Assembly (NCBI RefSeq): GCF_024679095.1
Contig: NC_066570.1
Span: 10,368,804 to 10,432,803, forward strand
Source: Eriocheir sinensis
Lineage: Eukaryota > Arthropoda > Malacostraca > Decapoda > Varunidae
Reading direction: 5' to 3'
Length of the DNA: 64,000 bases
The notes under the pieces were generated by a model, which was given only the letters and a program-made list of their open reading frames with translations, was not told the origin of the DNA and searched no databases. The first letter of the stretch is position 1; every line of letters starts with the position of its first letter. A program made the position numbers and the translations under genes. Of this stretch, positions 46,186 to 58,320 are shown one piece after another.

Positions 46186-46968
46186 GATTCTGCTCGTTCA
46201 TTGGCCAATCATCAATTTTTTGTTCAAACGTGCATAAAATTGACTTTCAATTCCTACCCAAACCCTTTTTGAGTTGTAACGTAAAAGATTGCACCGATAT
46301 AAACAAATGCAATAATATCTTTTCTGATGAATATGTGCCTTTTGAACTATTATAGATAAATCTGAAACGACATTCGTAACAAAACTACGAAAGTCGGAAC
46401 TGCACGTAAACGGACAATATTAAGCGACACGCGGCAAGTTAGATATTTTGAAGGGAGGATGTGGGGTTCTTGAAAGGTCTGGACTTCCGAAAATCCCGTA
46501 AATTCTCAGCAATAAAAAAAAAAAAAAAAAAAAAAATTTAAAATCTGAAAATTGAGGTCTCATAGGACAAGCAAAGACCAGATAAACCTGCTCTTAAGTT
46601 TATTTAAAGCAACAAAGAAACTCGCTGAAAATTAAGAATAATGAATTAATATCAGGCACACAGCAACCTAGCTAACTGTCTTAAAACATCCTGTGCAAAA
46701 TATGTACTTAGCTGGAGATGGCGAAGCAGAACCACACCTGGTCTTCCTCGTGGTCCGTTCGGCCTGGAGTCCTTCTGTCCTCCTCTCGTTCCTCTCTGCA
46801 ACACGCCGTGCCCTCCTTACCTCCCAACGGCTTCCCTCGCTTGCAACACAGTCACTCTGGACTTGTGGATACTACAAAGCAGGAAAACCACCACGATAGA
46901 CACGTGACACGGGAGGCTGGTGAGGGACGTCTGCTCGCGGTGAAGTCTGGGCGGGAGATGGCAGGAAG
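46186..46968. other. No gene recognised
   Basis: AT-rich sequence with a poly(A) run at 46512-46535. No transposon protein fragment, tandem array or splice-bounded frame could be assigned. Confidence 0.5.
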
Positions 46969-47106
46969 ATGGCGGCGGGACCCACAATGCTCCGCACCCT
47001 GGCCGCGGTCAAGATGCCAGCTCTCGCCATACTGACATCTCGTTTTCTGTGTAACACTTACACTAAACGCCCTACTGCTATGGATTGTTATTTATTAATA
47101 ACCTAA
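46969..47106 (+). other. Possible first exon with mitochondrial-targeting-like peptide
   Basis: In a local CpG-rich patch, AAGATGGCGGCGG offers a good start context. The frame from 46969 reads MAAGPTMLRTLAAVKMPAL then AILTSRFL, a short Arg-bearing amphipathic leader with no acidic residues, as in mitochondrial import signals. It stops after 45 codons unless spliced; the nearest donor (GTAACA at about 47050) is weak. This may be a promoter-proximal first exon or chance. Confidence 0.22.
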
Positions 47107-47529
47107 CACATGCACTAGGTATTAGTGGGTCATGCATCCCACACATAGCTCAGCTTTGGCATAATAACGAAATGATTTGAATAAGGTCCTGTTTCCCGCC
47201 TGCCTGGTTTTCCCGTCTGATCTGTGACTACTTCCCGCTCTCTCAATCAAAATGGCGGGGACTCCCGCGGTATTGTTCCATGGACCACTCCCTGAATAAT
47301 GAAATCATGACAGAGGAATACAAAGTCAAGATTTGTTCCCTACTTTCCTACTACTACAAAGTGCTAGACAACAGTCTACACAATGAAATTCGTTAACTCA
47401 TTTATTGTAAGATTTCTTAGTATACTTTTAGTCCTCATTTAGTCATAATGTCTAGTGATGCTACGTAGTCATAACGGAAACACTGGCCTATAGGGCAAGA
47501 ACCTTCTCTTCTTTTTCATCGTGCTATCA
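47107..47529. other. No gene recognised
   Basis: Unremarkable sequence; AAAATGGCGGGG near 47250 gives only a 16-codon frame. Confidence 0.5.
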
Positions 47530-48350
47530 TTTAATCCCGAAGTATATTGCGAAGTATACACATCGGCAGCAACCGCCCGCCTCCGCACACTTGATGCAGT
47601 CCACCAGGCTGCAGTCCGACTGTCAACAGGTGCCTGTAGATCATCCCCTATATCAAGTCTTTAGTTGACGCTGGAGTGCCACCCTTAGACTTGCAGAGAG
47701 ACGGACTTTTAATTAAGTACTGCTACAGACTACAACGCCAACCTAATAACCCTGCCTTCACCGTTGCCTTAGACACCTATGTAGATATAATATACAGAAA
47801 CAAGCCTCTCCAACCTCGCCCCTTTGGTTTCCGTGTCCGTAATGTCATTGGGGACCTCTCACTTACATACTTCCCAACAGCAGTTTATCAGGTACCCCCC
47901 ATCACACCGTGGAAGTTCCCAAACACACATTTCTGCCGGTACTTCTACTTTAACAAACAAGCATCTCATAAGAATATAAGAACGTAGGAGTCTGCAAGAG
48001 GCCGGTAGGCCTGCACAAGGCAGCTCCTTTGACCTGTATAAGACAGCTGTTCCTGTCCCACACTGCTAGTCACGCTACATATGTACCAGTATACACGGAC
48101 GGCTCCAAATCCGATGCTGGCGTTCTCTTCCTCTCTCTCGTGCTGGGGGAAAAGGCACTTTCCCCGGGACATGACGTTTATGGCTTTCTACATGAGGCTG
48201 GCGTCCTCAACCTTCTGTAGATTTTATTGACCTTTTATTGTTTTTGTTTTATCATGATTTTAATTTTAACCGGTTTTATATAATTATATAATATAATTGA
48301 TTTTGTATTAGATTCGGCGCCATATGACCTCGCAGTTGCGACGCCAAGCA
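47530..48350 (+). pseudogene. I-type element 3' copy with internal deletion and CR1 insert
   Basis: RT thumb region: ARLRTLDAVHQAAVRLSTGA, then FGFRVRNVIGDL, parallel to 13970-14340. 47967-48036 is a short CR1 3' fragment in reverse orientation (AAGAACGTAGGAGTCTGCAA). Then an RNase H start (VYTDGSKSDAGV) jumps directly to the ORF2 terminus (LVLGEKALSPGHDV, then NLL-stop), so most of RNase H is deleted. The 3' UTR ends GGCGCCATATGACCTCGCAG, like 15340. Confidence 0.65.
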
Positions 48351-48539
48351 CAGAACGCCCCAATAATCAACATCCAACAGTGTTGATTTAAAGAAGTATC
48401 AGACAGCGAGTGATAGTAGGCTATGTCATGTGAAAAGGTAATTGCCGCTGCTTAGATCAAGTAAACAACAGCCAATGAGCGGCGTAGCGGCCGTCATTCA
48501 AGCCATGATGCCAATTCCGAGAGTCCATCATTGAAGGAT

Positions 48540-49260
48540 CAGCGCCGCCAGCTCTCGTGGAACCCACTGTACGTAGTTCGTCGGGATTCGGGATGCCCCT
48601 TTCACTATCCTGAATCTTTCACCCCCACTGGAGGCTGTTGCCATCCATGTAGCGCTACGTCGCTGTTATACGTTGTGTAGCCTTTATCTCCCTCCCTATC
48701 CTGTTAATAGGGGAGAATTGGACCATCAAATTCATGGTCTTCCCTCCTCATTTCTTTTACTAGGGAATTGAAATGGTCGCCACTCGATGTGGAGTGACTT
48801 ACGACGAACCCACGAAAAAAATTATTGGCTTCTTTGGTGGAATATGAGGATCTGAGATTTAAATTCTGGGGATACGAGGTATTTTCAGTCAAACTGGAAT
48901 TTTTACAGAAATTGACTTGTCTGTGTTCGCCTACAGCAGTTCTCGTTATTAGTTAGCGGGTTTGTCGGATCTGCATGGCAGTGACCACCTCCCATTTGTA
49001 ATGACATCAGCTGAGGTGAAATACACAAGGCACCTTTTCCGCTGCCGCTTAGATAGAGCAGACTAACAGCTATTCCATGAACTAAGCGTCCTTGACCGAT
49101 TTGTTAAGGACTTTATTAACATTGATGAGGCGTTGGCGTATGCAACTAATGTGATGCCCTCGGCGGCCATTTTATCCATTTCCAAGATCTCTGGTAAATT
49201 TCCTTGGTGGAAACAAAATTGCGCCTCGGCAGTGAAAGCCAAGCGTGTCGCCTTTTTATT
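48540..49260 (+). pseudogene. I-type endonuclease and linker fragment
   Basis: Frames parallel 11900-12480: VAVRRCY-like leader, SLYLPPYPVNRGELDH, FSQTGIFTEIDLSVF, LHGSDHLPFVM and the linker FPWWKQNCASAVKAKRVAF. There are several stops. At 49260 it breaks into unassigned sequence. Confidence 0.6.
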
Positions 49261-49439
49261 TATTGTTTTCTCGTCAATTAATATTTCATATCTGTGATAT
49301 TGAGGTGGATAACTATTTTGTTCATGCATCCCATAACACTGCGAGGAAGTGTGAGTGCAGAGCGAGGCTCCTGGGCCAGGCGAACTAAATTTTTCCAGTG
49401 CGGTGATTGGCTGCCACTTAGCCAATCAAAATAAAGAAC

Positions 49440-49965
49440 ATGGAGATGTGGCCACCTCAAAGTGAGTTTCGACAGGGGATGCTTGTAGCCCATGTCGATC
49501 TTAAGAAGGCGTTTGACTCTGTGCATTGCTAGGCACTTTGGAGTCTCCTGCGACTACGAGGGATTCCTACATATGGGTGGCCTGAATTCTGGGACTGAGA
49601 TTACTGTGATGTGTGCGGTGGGGGTGGGTGGGGGTGGGGGGGACTTGTCCAGCTTCTTTCCCGTGAATGGGGGAGTGAGGCAGAGCTGTGTCCTTGCCCT
49701 GTCGCTTTTTCAACACTTCTAAGGACTGGGTATTGGGCAGAGTTGTGGAGCAAAGTCATTGTGGAGTATCCATTGGCAATACCAGGGACACTGACCTCGT
49801 TATTGTCGATGATGCAGTTATCCTGACGGAGTCGCTGGAGATTTTGGTGATGGCTCTCGAGGCCTGCAAGAGGAGGCGAAGCTCTTGGGACTTTAGGTCT
49901 CCTGGGCCAAGACCAAAGTACAGGTGTCTGAAGGCTTGCCAGATGAAACACTACAGTCTGTGGTG
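49440..49965 (+). pseudogene. RTE-like RT core fragment
   Basis: GMLVAHVDLKKAFDSVH carries the first catalytic Asp, VRQSCVLALSLF is block 4, and IVDDAVILTESLEILVMALE contains the altered YxDD box (VDDA). LGL/VSWAKTK-type residues follow. It is a decayed relative of 42990-44350. Confidence 0.6.
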
Positions 49966-49969
49966 ATTA

Positions 49970-50600
49970 AATCGAGATCTCGGTAAAATTAACATAAATT
50001 GGTTGCGTAGTTCAGAACAACGGTGAGTCTCGGCAGAAGTCTTACGGCGGATTAGCTTTGCCCAAGGTGATATAGACTCTCTCAATACGAGTATATGGCG
50101 TTGTCGATACCTGTGCAAAAAAAACAAAGATCCAGTTGCCCTCTGACCGGCCTCGGGTCAAGAGCAACTAGCGCTGTCTCTGTGGCTGTGCTTCTTCCCC
50201 CTGCTACTGCTGCTGTCCTTTCCATTGTGCTGCTGCCCTGTGGTTTTGTGGCGATCTGTGCTTCTGAGGCTGTGCTATTGCTGCTGGTGTCGATGTTCCT
50301 GTTACGGTCAACGCCTGCTACTCGCTAAGTGTTATTCTAATATTTTATACTCACAACACTTGCTTTGTCTTGCTAGTCGCTGTTTCCAACACTACCACTA
50401 CCTCTTCGCCCACATCAGTGTACACATACTTTCATATTTCATACTTTCATATTATTTAAGCATCTCCGTGTTAGTTTTTATTAGCCGTGCGTGTGTTCTG
50501 GTATGTAGGAAGGTCCCGTGTCGACAAAAATAACCCACACCTGGTTGGGGACCCCATTTCCCTGGGGAAGATTTAAAGGCCGCGCCCCCTTCCTCCGCAC
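49970..50600. other. No gene recognised
   Basis: No assignable protein or repeat. The stretch up to about 50570 may be the 5' UTR of the CR1-like element that follows, since 62880-62930 on the other strand carries a similar ACCTAC-type leader next to a related ORF1. Confidence 0.4.
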
Positions 50601-50619
50601 CCAGACAACAGTAGACGAG

Positions 50620-52071
50620 ATGCCTTCCCGCCTTCAAACCTGCCCGAATGTCGCTTACGTCAGGCTCCACAGTATTTCCGTGTCAAGAATGTAAAAACTG
50701 ATAAATGTAGATTTTGTGTCAAAGCAATCCAGGACGAGAGTAAAATATTAAAACTGGAGGGTATTATTGGAGGCCTATCACAACAGCTCGCTGAATTAAA
50801 AAAAACTCATTGGTAACCCCGTGACCCTTCCCGCGCGCTCACCAGCTGACCTCCCTGCCACCTCCGCATCGCCCTCTCTGCCGCCCCCAACTCACGCGCC
50901 TCCTGCTCCTCTCCTCCTCGGTCTCGTCTTCTTCCCCTTCCTCCTCTTCCTACTCCTCCTGCACCCTCTCTTCTCTCCCCTCCCCTTCCTCCCGCTGCCT
51001 TTCTCCCATCTCACCCTCCTCCGGGGTGCCTTCCTCGTCGTCCTCCCCGACACTCCCCCCTCCTCTCCCTCCCCCTCCGTCCAGACTTCCTCCCCTTCCC
51101 CCTCTTGCTCTCCCTCTTCCCCTTCCTTCTCTCCTTCCTCCCCCTCCTCCTCGACCTCCTCTACCTTGCCCCCACCCACTTCCTTCTCTTATCATTCTCC
51201 CCTGGCCCGTACCCCTTCCTCCCCTTCCTCCTCCTCCTCCTCCTCCTCTCCTCATGTCTCTTCCGCTACAGCCACCTACCCTGTTACCACCCCTCCCTCT
51301 TTCTCCCCACCCCTTCTTCCTGTTTCAGCTTCCCTTCCCGCCCCTGGCGCCGTTCCTAGGAAGGTCTTAGTTGTGGGGGACAGTCAAGTCAGGCTCATTG
51401 ACAGGTACTTTTGTTCAAGGAATAAGGGCAATAGACATAGAGTTTGCTTTCCCGGGGCAGGTATACAGCACGTTTCTGACAGGATTGAGGATATTTTAGC
51501 GGGGGAAAGTACTCAGCCTATCGTCTTCTGCAGTTTCGGTGGCAATGATATCGGTAGGGTGGGAAGCGAAGAGATATTTAGGTGCTTCAGGGAATCGTTC
51601 GCTGAAGTGAGAGACTTCGAAGGGGTGCCGGCCGTTTGTGGTGTTTTGCCGAGGAGGAGGCTAGATGAGGGATGGCTTTCCAGAGCCTTAGCAGTAAACA
51701 GCAGGCTGCCAGCCCACTGTAAGCGAAATGGTTAGCTTTTTCTTGATAATTGGGACCTCTTCTACGATAAAGACACCTTGTATGCCAGGGATTGTGTGCA
51801 CCTGTCACTCCAGGGGGTGGAGATTTTCGGAGACTCCCTCGAACGATCACTTAGCACCCTACTGGATATTTTTAGAGTAGGCAAGGGGGGAGGGCCTAAC
51901 ATCAGTGGCTATGCTTCGTAGACTGGGACTAGGGGGTGCAGGAGTAATCGAAAGGATGTAAAAAAGGATGGTCTAACGGCTTTTTACACCAATAGTAACC
52001 GGAATAATTTTATGAGGGACAAACCCGTAATAGTTCATGCTTCCGCAGCTAGATGCAGCATGAGACAACCG
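50620..52071 (+). pseudogene. CR1-like ORF1 with zinc motif, Pro/Ser-rich linker and SGNH domain
   Basis: 50620-50815 in shifted frames holds a Cys-rich motif ending CRFCVKAIQDESKILKLE and a coiled coil. The frame 50821-51735 has an approximately 160-residue Ser/Pro linker coded by CT-rich repeats, then an SGNH hydrolase-like domain: VVGDSQVRLIDRYF (block I Ser), CFPGAGI, FCSFGGNDIG (block III, GxND) and, past a stop at 51733-51735, RDCVHLSLQGVEIFG with the catalytic Asp-x-x-His. ORF2 may start near 51940 but is cut at 52080 by a fold-back element. Its role in retrotransposition is uncertain; esterase-type ORF1s are known in CR1 elements. Confidence 0.68.
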
Positions 52072-52221
52072 TTAGGCATTAGGGATGGGCAGGTACCGTT
52101 AATTTGAGTACCGATAGCTACGGTACCGAAAACTCAGGTACCATTAGTACCGGTACCCAAAAGAGTTTTTTTTTTATCTTAATGCCGTTTGATGAAACTC
52201 CTAAAGAAATTTTCTGTAAAG

Positions 52222-52268
<47 letters not shown>

Positions 52269-53182
52269 CGATAAAAAGAATAGCATATGTATACGTAGTT
52301 ATTATGGATGTACTCATTGTCTAAAAACAATAACAATATATATTAGTATCCTAAAAAAAAAGATTCGGACATGAAGAATCATCCAATAAATCCAATAATA
52401 AAATAATGGAGACAGTCAGCAGGCAGTGACTCAGCAGCCAGCACAACATTCAAGACTTATCGTCCCACAGGGCCACACCGGTACCGCAAGGAGATTGGCC
52501 AGCCCCGCGCGCCGCCGAGCGCCACCTAGATCCAAACGGTACCAGCACTAGCGGTGATGGTCAGTGCCGAGTGATCATGAGTCTTCCCGGCACTGGGTAC
52601 CGGTACCGGGTGCCGGCTGAATCGATTCTCTCCGGCACTGGGTACCGGTACCGGGTGCCGAGAAGAAACGATTCAGCCGGTACCTGATACCGGTACCGGG
52701 TGCCGAGATGAATCTATTCAGTCGGCACCTGGTACCGGTACCCAGTGCCGGGAAGACTCATGATCACTCGGCGCTGACCATTACCGCTAGTGCTGGTACC
52801 GTTGCGATCTTGGTGGCGCTCGGCGGCGCGCGGGTCTGGCCAGTCTCCATGCGGTACCGGTATGGGCCCTGAGGGACGATAAGCCTTGAATGTTGTGCTG
52901 GCTGCTGAGTCACTGCCTCGCTGACCGTCTTCCCAAGTTTCCACCATTTTTGATTAACTGGATAATTCTTCATGTCCGATTCTTTTTTAGTTGCTATTAT
53001 ATATTATTTTATTAGACTATGATCAGTACATCCATAATATATATACATGCTATTTTTATCGAAAAATAAGAAGAGAGAAGAAGAAGAAAGAAGAGTACAA
53101 CAGAAGAAACATCCTAATTCAGGGCAGAAATAAATGAGAGAAAAAAGTCCAGTGTGCGTGTGAGTGTGTGTGTGTGTGTGTG

Positions 53183-53231
<49 letters not shown>

Positions 53232-53282
53232 GGACTTTTTCCTCTCATTTATTTCTGCCCTCAATTAGGATGTTTCTTCTGC

Positions 53283-53314
<32 letters not shown>

Positions 53315-53584
53315 GGATGAGGTGAATATTTATTTTTTCGATAAAAAATAGCATGTATAGTTATTATGGATATACTCGATCATAGTCTAATAACAATAAC
53401 AATATTTATTAGCAACCTAAAAAAAAAAAAAAGAATCGGACATGAAGAATTTTCAATAAATCCAATAAATAAATCCGAGCAATCTGGTACCGGTACCGAA
53501 CAATCTGGTACCGGTACCGTACCGTTTAACTGGTACCGTTAGTACCGGTACTGGTACCGGTACCTGCCCACCCCTATTAGGCAT
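52072..53584. mobile_element. 1.5 kb hAT-type fold-back element
   Basis: Ends TAGGGATGGGCAGGTACC (52080) and its inverted counterpart with one mismatch (53559-53576). A perfect 8-bp duplication TTAGGCAT flanks it (52072-52079 and 53577-53584). The interior is built of inverted repeats with no coding capacity: about 52350-52640 against 52690-52985, and a second palindrome at about 53095-53290. GGTACCGGTACC motifs recur at both ends and in the centre. It is a non-autonomous hAT element. Confidence 0.88.
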
Positions 53585-53676
53585 CAGTCTGCTGACTGGT
53601 GTCGTCGTGGGAAAACGTACGGTCCGTGGTTCGCCATTGTTTTGAAGTTTTTCGCGCCATTTCGTATATTTTTACG

Positions 53677-54240
53677 ATGGATGAAAAGAAGGAGCAGCGT
53701 GCTGCCGTGAAATTCTGTTTTTTGCTGGGTAAAACGGCAACCGAAACAGTTATCATGCTTCAAACAGTTTACAAAGATGCTGCCATGAGCAAAACACAAG
53801 TTTACGAGTGGTTTGGACGCTTTAGGAATGGTCAATTGTCGCTGGAAGACCGATCTCGTTCAGGGCGACCGTCTACCTCCCGAACGGATGATAACATCAC
53901 GAAAATTCATGAACTGATCTTGGAGGACCGTCGCCGAACAATTGACGAACTTGTTGATTTGACTGGTGTGTCCTGGAGCTCCTGCCAACGAATTTTGACT
54001 GAGGAATTGGGGATGAAAAGAGTTACAACGAAGTTGGTGCCTCGCTTGCTCACAGATCATCAAAAACAGTCACGAATGAATGTGTGCCAAGAACTGAAAG
54101 AAGAGTTGGAAGTTGATCCAGACCTTTTTTTGAAGGTCATCATTGGTGACAAAAGCTGGTGCTACGGCTACGACCCGGAAACGAAGCAGCAGTCAAGTCA
54201 ATGGAAGCATCCAACGTCGCCACGACCCAAAAAAGGGTAG
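53677..54240 (+). pseudogene. Mariner transposase, 3' half replaced by CR1 sequence
   Basis: From ATG 53677 (MDEKKEQRAAVKFCFLLGK) the paired-like DNA-binding region covers residues 5-110, with YEWFGRFRNGQ and SRSGRPSTS between the two helix-turn-helix parts. The catalytic domain begins with IIGDKSWCYGYDPETKQQSS, holding the first Asp of the D,D34D triad. At about 54235 homology switches abruptly to a CR1 RT, so the remaining two Asp residues are missing. The retained part is open, without stops. Confidence 0.85.
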
Positions 54241-55455
54241 GTCTTGCCTTACTAACCTGTTGTCCTTCTACGCTAAAGTAATCAAGGCGGTTGACCGGAA
54301 TGAAAACTATGACATATTATATCTAGATTTCAGTAAGACGTTCGACAAAGTTCCTCATCACCGACTATTACTAAAATTACAGGCTCATGGCGTAGATGGG
54401 AAAGGTTTGAACTGGATCAGGGCGTGGCTTAGTGGTAGGAAGCGGAGAGTGCAAATCAATGATAAAAAATCTGAATGGGGCAGTGTTACGAGTGGAGTCC
54501 CACAGGGGTCGGTGCTGGGTCCTCTGCTTTTTATTGTTTACATCAATGACTTGGACACAGGAATTAGTAGTGGTGTCAATAAGTTCGCAGATGATACCAA
54601 GATCGGAAGAGTAATCCAATCGGATAGGGACGCTAGCGTTCTCCAGATGAGCTTGACAAACTACAGTATATGATTGGGCAGATGGAATTCAATGTCGGGA
54701 AGTGTAGCATTCTGAATGTAGGTTGGAATAACCCCTTACACAATTACTCCTTAAATGACACTCCTCTAAGCAGGTCTGGGGGTGAGAGAAACTTAGGAGT
54801 CTTAGTGAGCGCTGACCTCCGTCCTAGGGCTCAATGCATTCAGGCTAAAAATAGGGCAAACAGAGTACTTGGTTTCATCTCAACGAGCGTAAGCAATAGG
54901 AGCGCTGAAGTCATCCTCAAACTTTACTTAGCACTAGTTAGACCTGATCTCGATTATGCAGTTTAGTTCTGGTCCCTCTACTATAGAATGGATGTCAAGA
55001 TGTTAGAATCTGTACAGAGGAAGATGACAAAGATGATTAAGAGGGTGATAAACTTGCCTGATGAAGACAGGCTGAAGCATTTAAATCTACACTCTCTAGA
55101 TAGGCTAAGGTTGCGAGGAGACCTGATCGAAGTTTATAAATAGATGAAGGGCTTAATAAAGGGGATGTCAATAAGATTTTGATAGTTAAAGAGCCAGGTA
55201 GGACGCGTAGCAATGGCTTAAGTTAGACAAATTCAGATTCAACAAAGACATAGGCAAGAATTGGTTCACCAATAAAGTGGTAGATGAATGGAACAGGCTT
55301 GGGAGCCATGTTGTGGGTGCCAATACCATAGATACACTGAATAAGAGGTTAGATAAAACCATGGATGGTGAGGTAAGGTGGGGTTGAGTGTACGGGAGCT
55401 TCCTTGTATAGGCCAACCGGCCTCTTGCAGACTCCTTACGTTCTTATGTTCTTAA
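54241..55455 (+). pseudogene. CR1-like RT and 3' end
   Basis: Starts in mid-RT: GRSCLTNLLSFYAKV, YLDFSKTFDKVPHHRLL (first catalytic Asp), SGVPQGSVLGPLLF and NKFADDTKIG (the YxDD box as FADD). The C-terminal part follows with stops at about 54672, 54964 and 55141. The end is TTGTATAGGCCAACCGGCCT and a tail of CTTATGTTCTT units at 55437-55455. Same family as 58520-61414 on the minus strand. Confidence 0.78.
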
Positions 55456-55910
55456 ATCCCTTGTGCTCCCTCTCTTATTCTATGGCTGTGAGACATGGAC
55501 ACTAAATAGGGACGTGGAGAGGCAGCTTGATGTCTTTGGTATTGAATGTCAACGCAGAATCATGGGATATCGCTGGAATAACTGTGTCGAACCGGCGATT
55601 ACTCCGTGAGACTGATTCTTCATATATTACCTGCATAGTCCGTCAACGACACCTCCGGCTATACTGCCATGTGGCACGTTACACAGAAGCTGCTCCTGCT
55701 CATCGGGTTATCTTTGTAAGAGACAATCCTCAGCGGAGGAGGCCAAGGGGACGCCCACGGAGTTCGTGACTTCAGCAAGTCGATAGATCCTGCTGGGAGG
55801 TACTCAGGATGGAAAGGGGGTTTGGAGACTCGCCCGGAGGAACCCCCGGACTTGGTGTCATAGGGTGGACGAGGTGACGCGGCCTCTGACGTATGCCCCC
55901 AATGATTGAT
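55456..55910 (+). pseudogene. RTE-like ORF2 C-terminus
   Basis: LPLLFYGCETWTLNRDVERQ, RRIMGYRWNN, IVRQRHLRLYCHVARY and RRRPRGRPR in two frames match the C-terminus of the family at 42990-44350. It abuts the CR1 tail at 55455 and is followed by an (AT)n tract. Confidence 0.65.
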
Positions 55911-55912
55911 GG

Positions 55913-56111
<199 letters not shown>

Positions 56112-56149
56112 GGTCGGATAGATGGGAGATGCCTGGTCGGATAGATGGG

Positions 56150-56860
56150 AGATGCCCTTTAACGTAGACAAGTGCCAGGTCCTTTAAGTTGGAACAAGAA
56201 ATAAGAAGTTCGATTACGAAATGCGCGGCGTTAAACTCACAAGCGTTCAGTGCGTTAAGGACCTGGGGGTCAAAATCGCGTCAAACCTCAAATTCTCACA
56301 TCAATGCATCGATGCAGCAAATAAAGCGAACAGAATGTTGGGCTTCCTTAAAAGAAACTTTTTATTCAAGAATAAAGATGTAATACTTCCGCTCTACAAT
56401 AGTTTAGTCAGACCCCACTTGGAATATGCGGTACAGTTTTGGTCTCCTCACCATGCAAAGGACATTGCTAAATTAGAAGGTGTTCAGCGTCGGGCAACAA
56501 AAATGATTTCCTCGCGCAACAAATCCTAAAGCAAGGCTTTCCACCCTTAACATGTTCTCTCTTGAGAAACGTTGCCTCCGAGGAAAACTGATCGAATGTT
56601 TTAATATACTTAATGGTTTCACGAAAGTAGACAGAACAAAATTGTTTATGATCAATGACACTTTGCGAACGAGGAACAATGGCATAAAACTCAAATGTAG
56701 ACTAGTAAATTCAGACTGCACCAAATTTTTCTTCACCAACGTTGTAGTGCGAGAATGGAATAAGCTCCCACCGTCAGTGGTCCAATGTAACACGATTGAC
56801 TCATTTAAAAACAAGCTCGACCGTCACTTCCTTGAACTTAATGTTAACTAGAGTAGGAAA
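56150..56860 (+). pseudogene. Second CR1-like family, RT C-terminus
   Basis: Frames 56221-56529 and 56552-56851: LTSVQCVKDLGVKIASNLKF, then KNKDVILPLYNSLVRPHLEY, the LVRPxLEY block after RT, then MFSLEKRCLRGKLIECF and VVREWNKLPPSVV near the end. One frameshift near 56528. It differs clearly from the 54241-55455 family. Confidence 0.72.
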
Positions 56861-56869
56861 GCAACGTTT

Positions 56870-58110
56870 TTTTGGACCCTTCTTTTCTTGTATTAAATCA
56901 ACTCTTTTATCACTCATTAATTACTCCATAAATGATCTCACCGTCTCGTATCCCTGGTAGCGTGATCCGGCTTAAGTTGTTATTGGAGACTGGAGTTCGG
57001 GGACAAACAAGGGAAAAAGAAAATATACTTTTATTTAAAATTAAATGAAAGTAATTGCCTTACGCAATATTCTATGCTCAGACGATCATAACACTGGCAT
57101 ATTCAGCAATGGATGCGACATATGACAAACGACATGTCTTAAATATAATACTACAATATGTGCTCAGTTGTTGCCAATAATAATAACACTCGTCGTTCCA
57201 CAAGCAGTGGTTTGTATCTCTCTGCTTACATCACAATCATTATGTACTCTTCACAAAATCCTAATAACACATTCCATAGTATAATCTACTACAAGTCATG
57301 GAAACACCCAATTATACCACACCCAGTGGTTTTACCTTTGCTTTACATCGCAAACAAATAATCACAATCCTGTCCCACTCACAATCCTACTTCACATCTC
57401 CTACATTATAATCTCCAGGACAATACAGTCGGTTTCCCTTAGATTCTCGAATTTCTACTCACGATTAAGATCACAACAGCCATTCTCGGCTGAGTGAGTA
57501 GTAGGTCTACTTGAGGCGAGAACCAAGCTCGGTCTACCCATACCACTGATTTCTAGGCCACATTTTTATTTGCTTGAGGCGGACTTACCTCCTTGACACG
57601 CCCTTAATTTTCTACATAACCAATGGCCAATACTTCCTGCCACACCCATCTGCTCGCTCATTATGTTGTATTGCTTTACTTTTCCTGCTATTCGTGAGTC
57701 AGTCTTAAGACACTCCCTCAGTGATTTTTCTGTTAAATTATTGGCTCATAACATGTCGCCACGACTGACGCCACGGGTCAGAGTCTTTTTCAATGGTTGT
57801 TCACACTTTCTGACCACGCCTACTGGGTATCTGTTTTCTGTATCTGAGTTTGGGTATCTGTTTTCCTTTACCCTCGTTGTTTCCCCTCTTTTGTACTTGA
57901 GATGTTTACACTGTTATATATGTCACCCTTCTTGTTAGTGTTTGTCCTGTCAGATGTTTACACAGCTGTATATCTCTCATTCCTCTCTGGGTATCTGTTT
58001 TCCTTTATCCTCGTTGTTTCCCTCATTGTTAGTGTTTGTCCTATGAGATGTCTACTCTGTACTGTTATGGCTGTTCCTCTTGTTTGTTCGTTTTCTGGTT
58101 CCCAACCGTT
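56870..58110. other. No gene recognised; contains a 125-bp direct duplication
   Basis: AT-rich sequence, possibly an LTR-like or 3' UTR-like stretch at 56940-57600, unassigned. From about 57845 to 58055, GGGTATCTGTTTTCCTTTA plus about 100 bp is repeated with changes. No protein family is recognised. Confidence 0.45.
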
Positions 58111-58119
58111 TTGGAGCCA

Positions 58120-58218
58120 TCTGATTAGTCTAGATTCATTTAGGTTTAAGGACAGACCACCTAGTCTGGACCATGGGGTCTGTGTGGTCTGATTTTCTAT
58201 GTAATTCTATGTCTATGT

Positions 58219-58296
<78 letters not shown>

Positions 58297-58320
58297 TGAT
58301 GATGATGATGATGATGGCCG
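58120..58320. repeat. Possible retrotransposon 3' tail, (CT)n and (GAT)n
   Basis: GGTTTAAGGACAGACCACC followed by short TATGTAATTCT repeats (58190-58222) looks like a non-LTR 3' end. (CT)n at 58222-58294 and (GATGAT)n at 58299-58316 follow. Confidence 0.5.

Noticed and set aside
50892..51255. Minus-strand Gly/Glu-rich frames
   Set aside because: They are antisense of the CT-rich Ser/Pro linker of a CR1-like ORF1.
57663..58192. Hydrophobic frames of about 90 codons suggesting membrane proteins
   Set aside because: T-rich duplicated sequence gives Phe/Leu/Val-rich translations in any frame; no consistent protein across the duplication.
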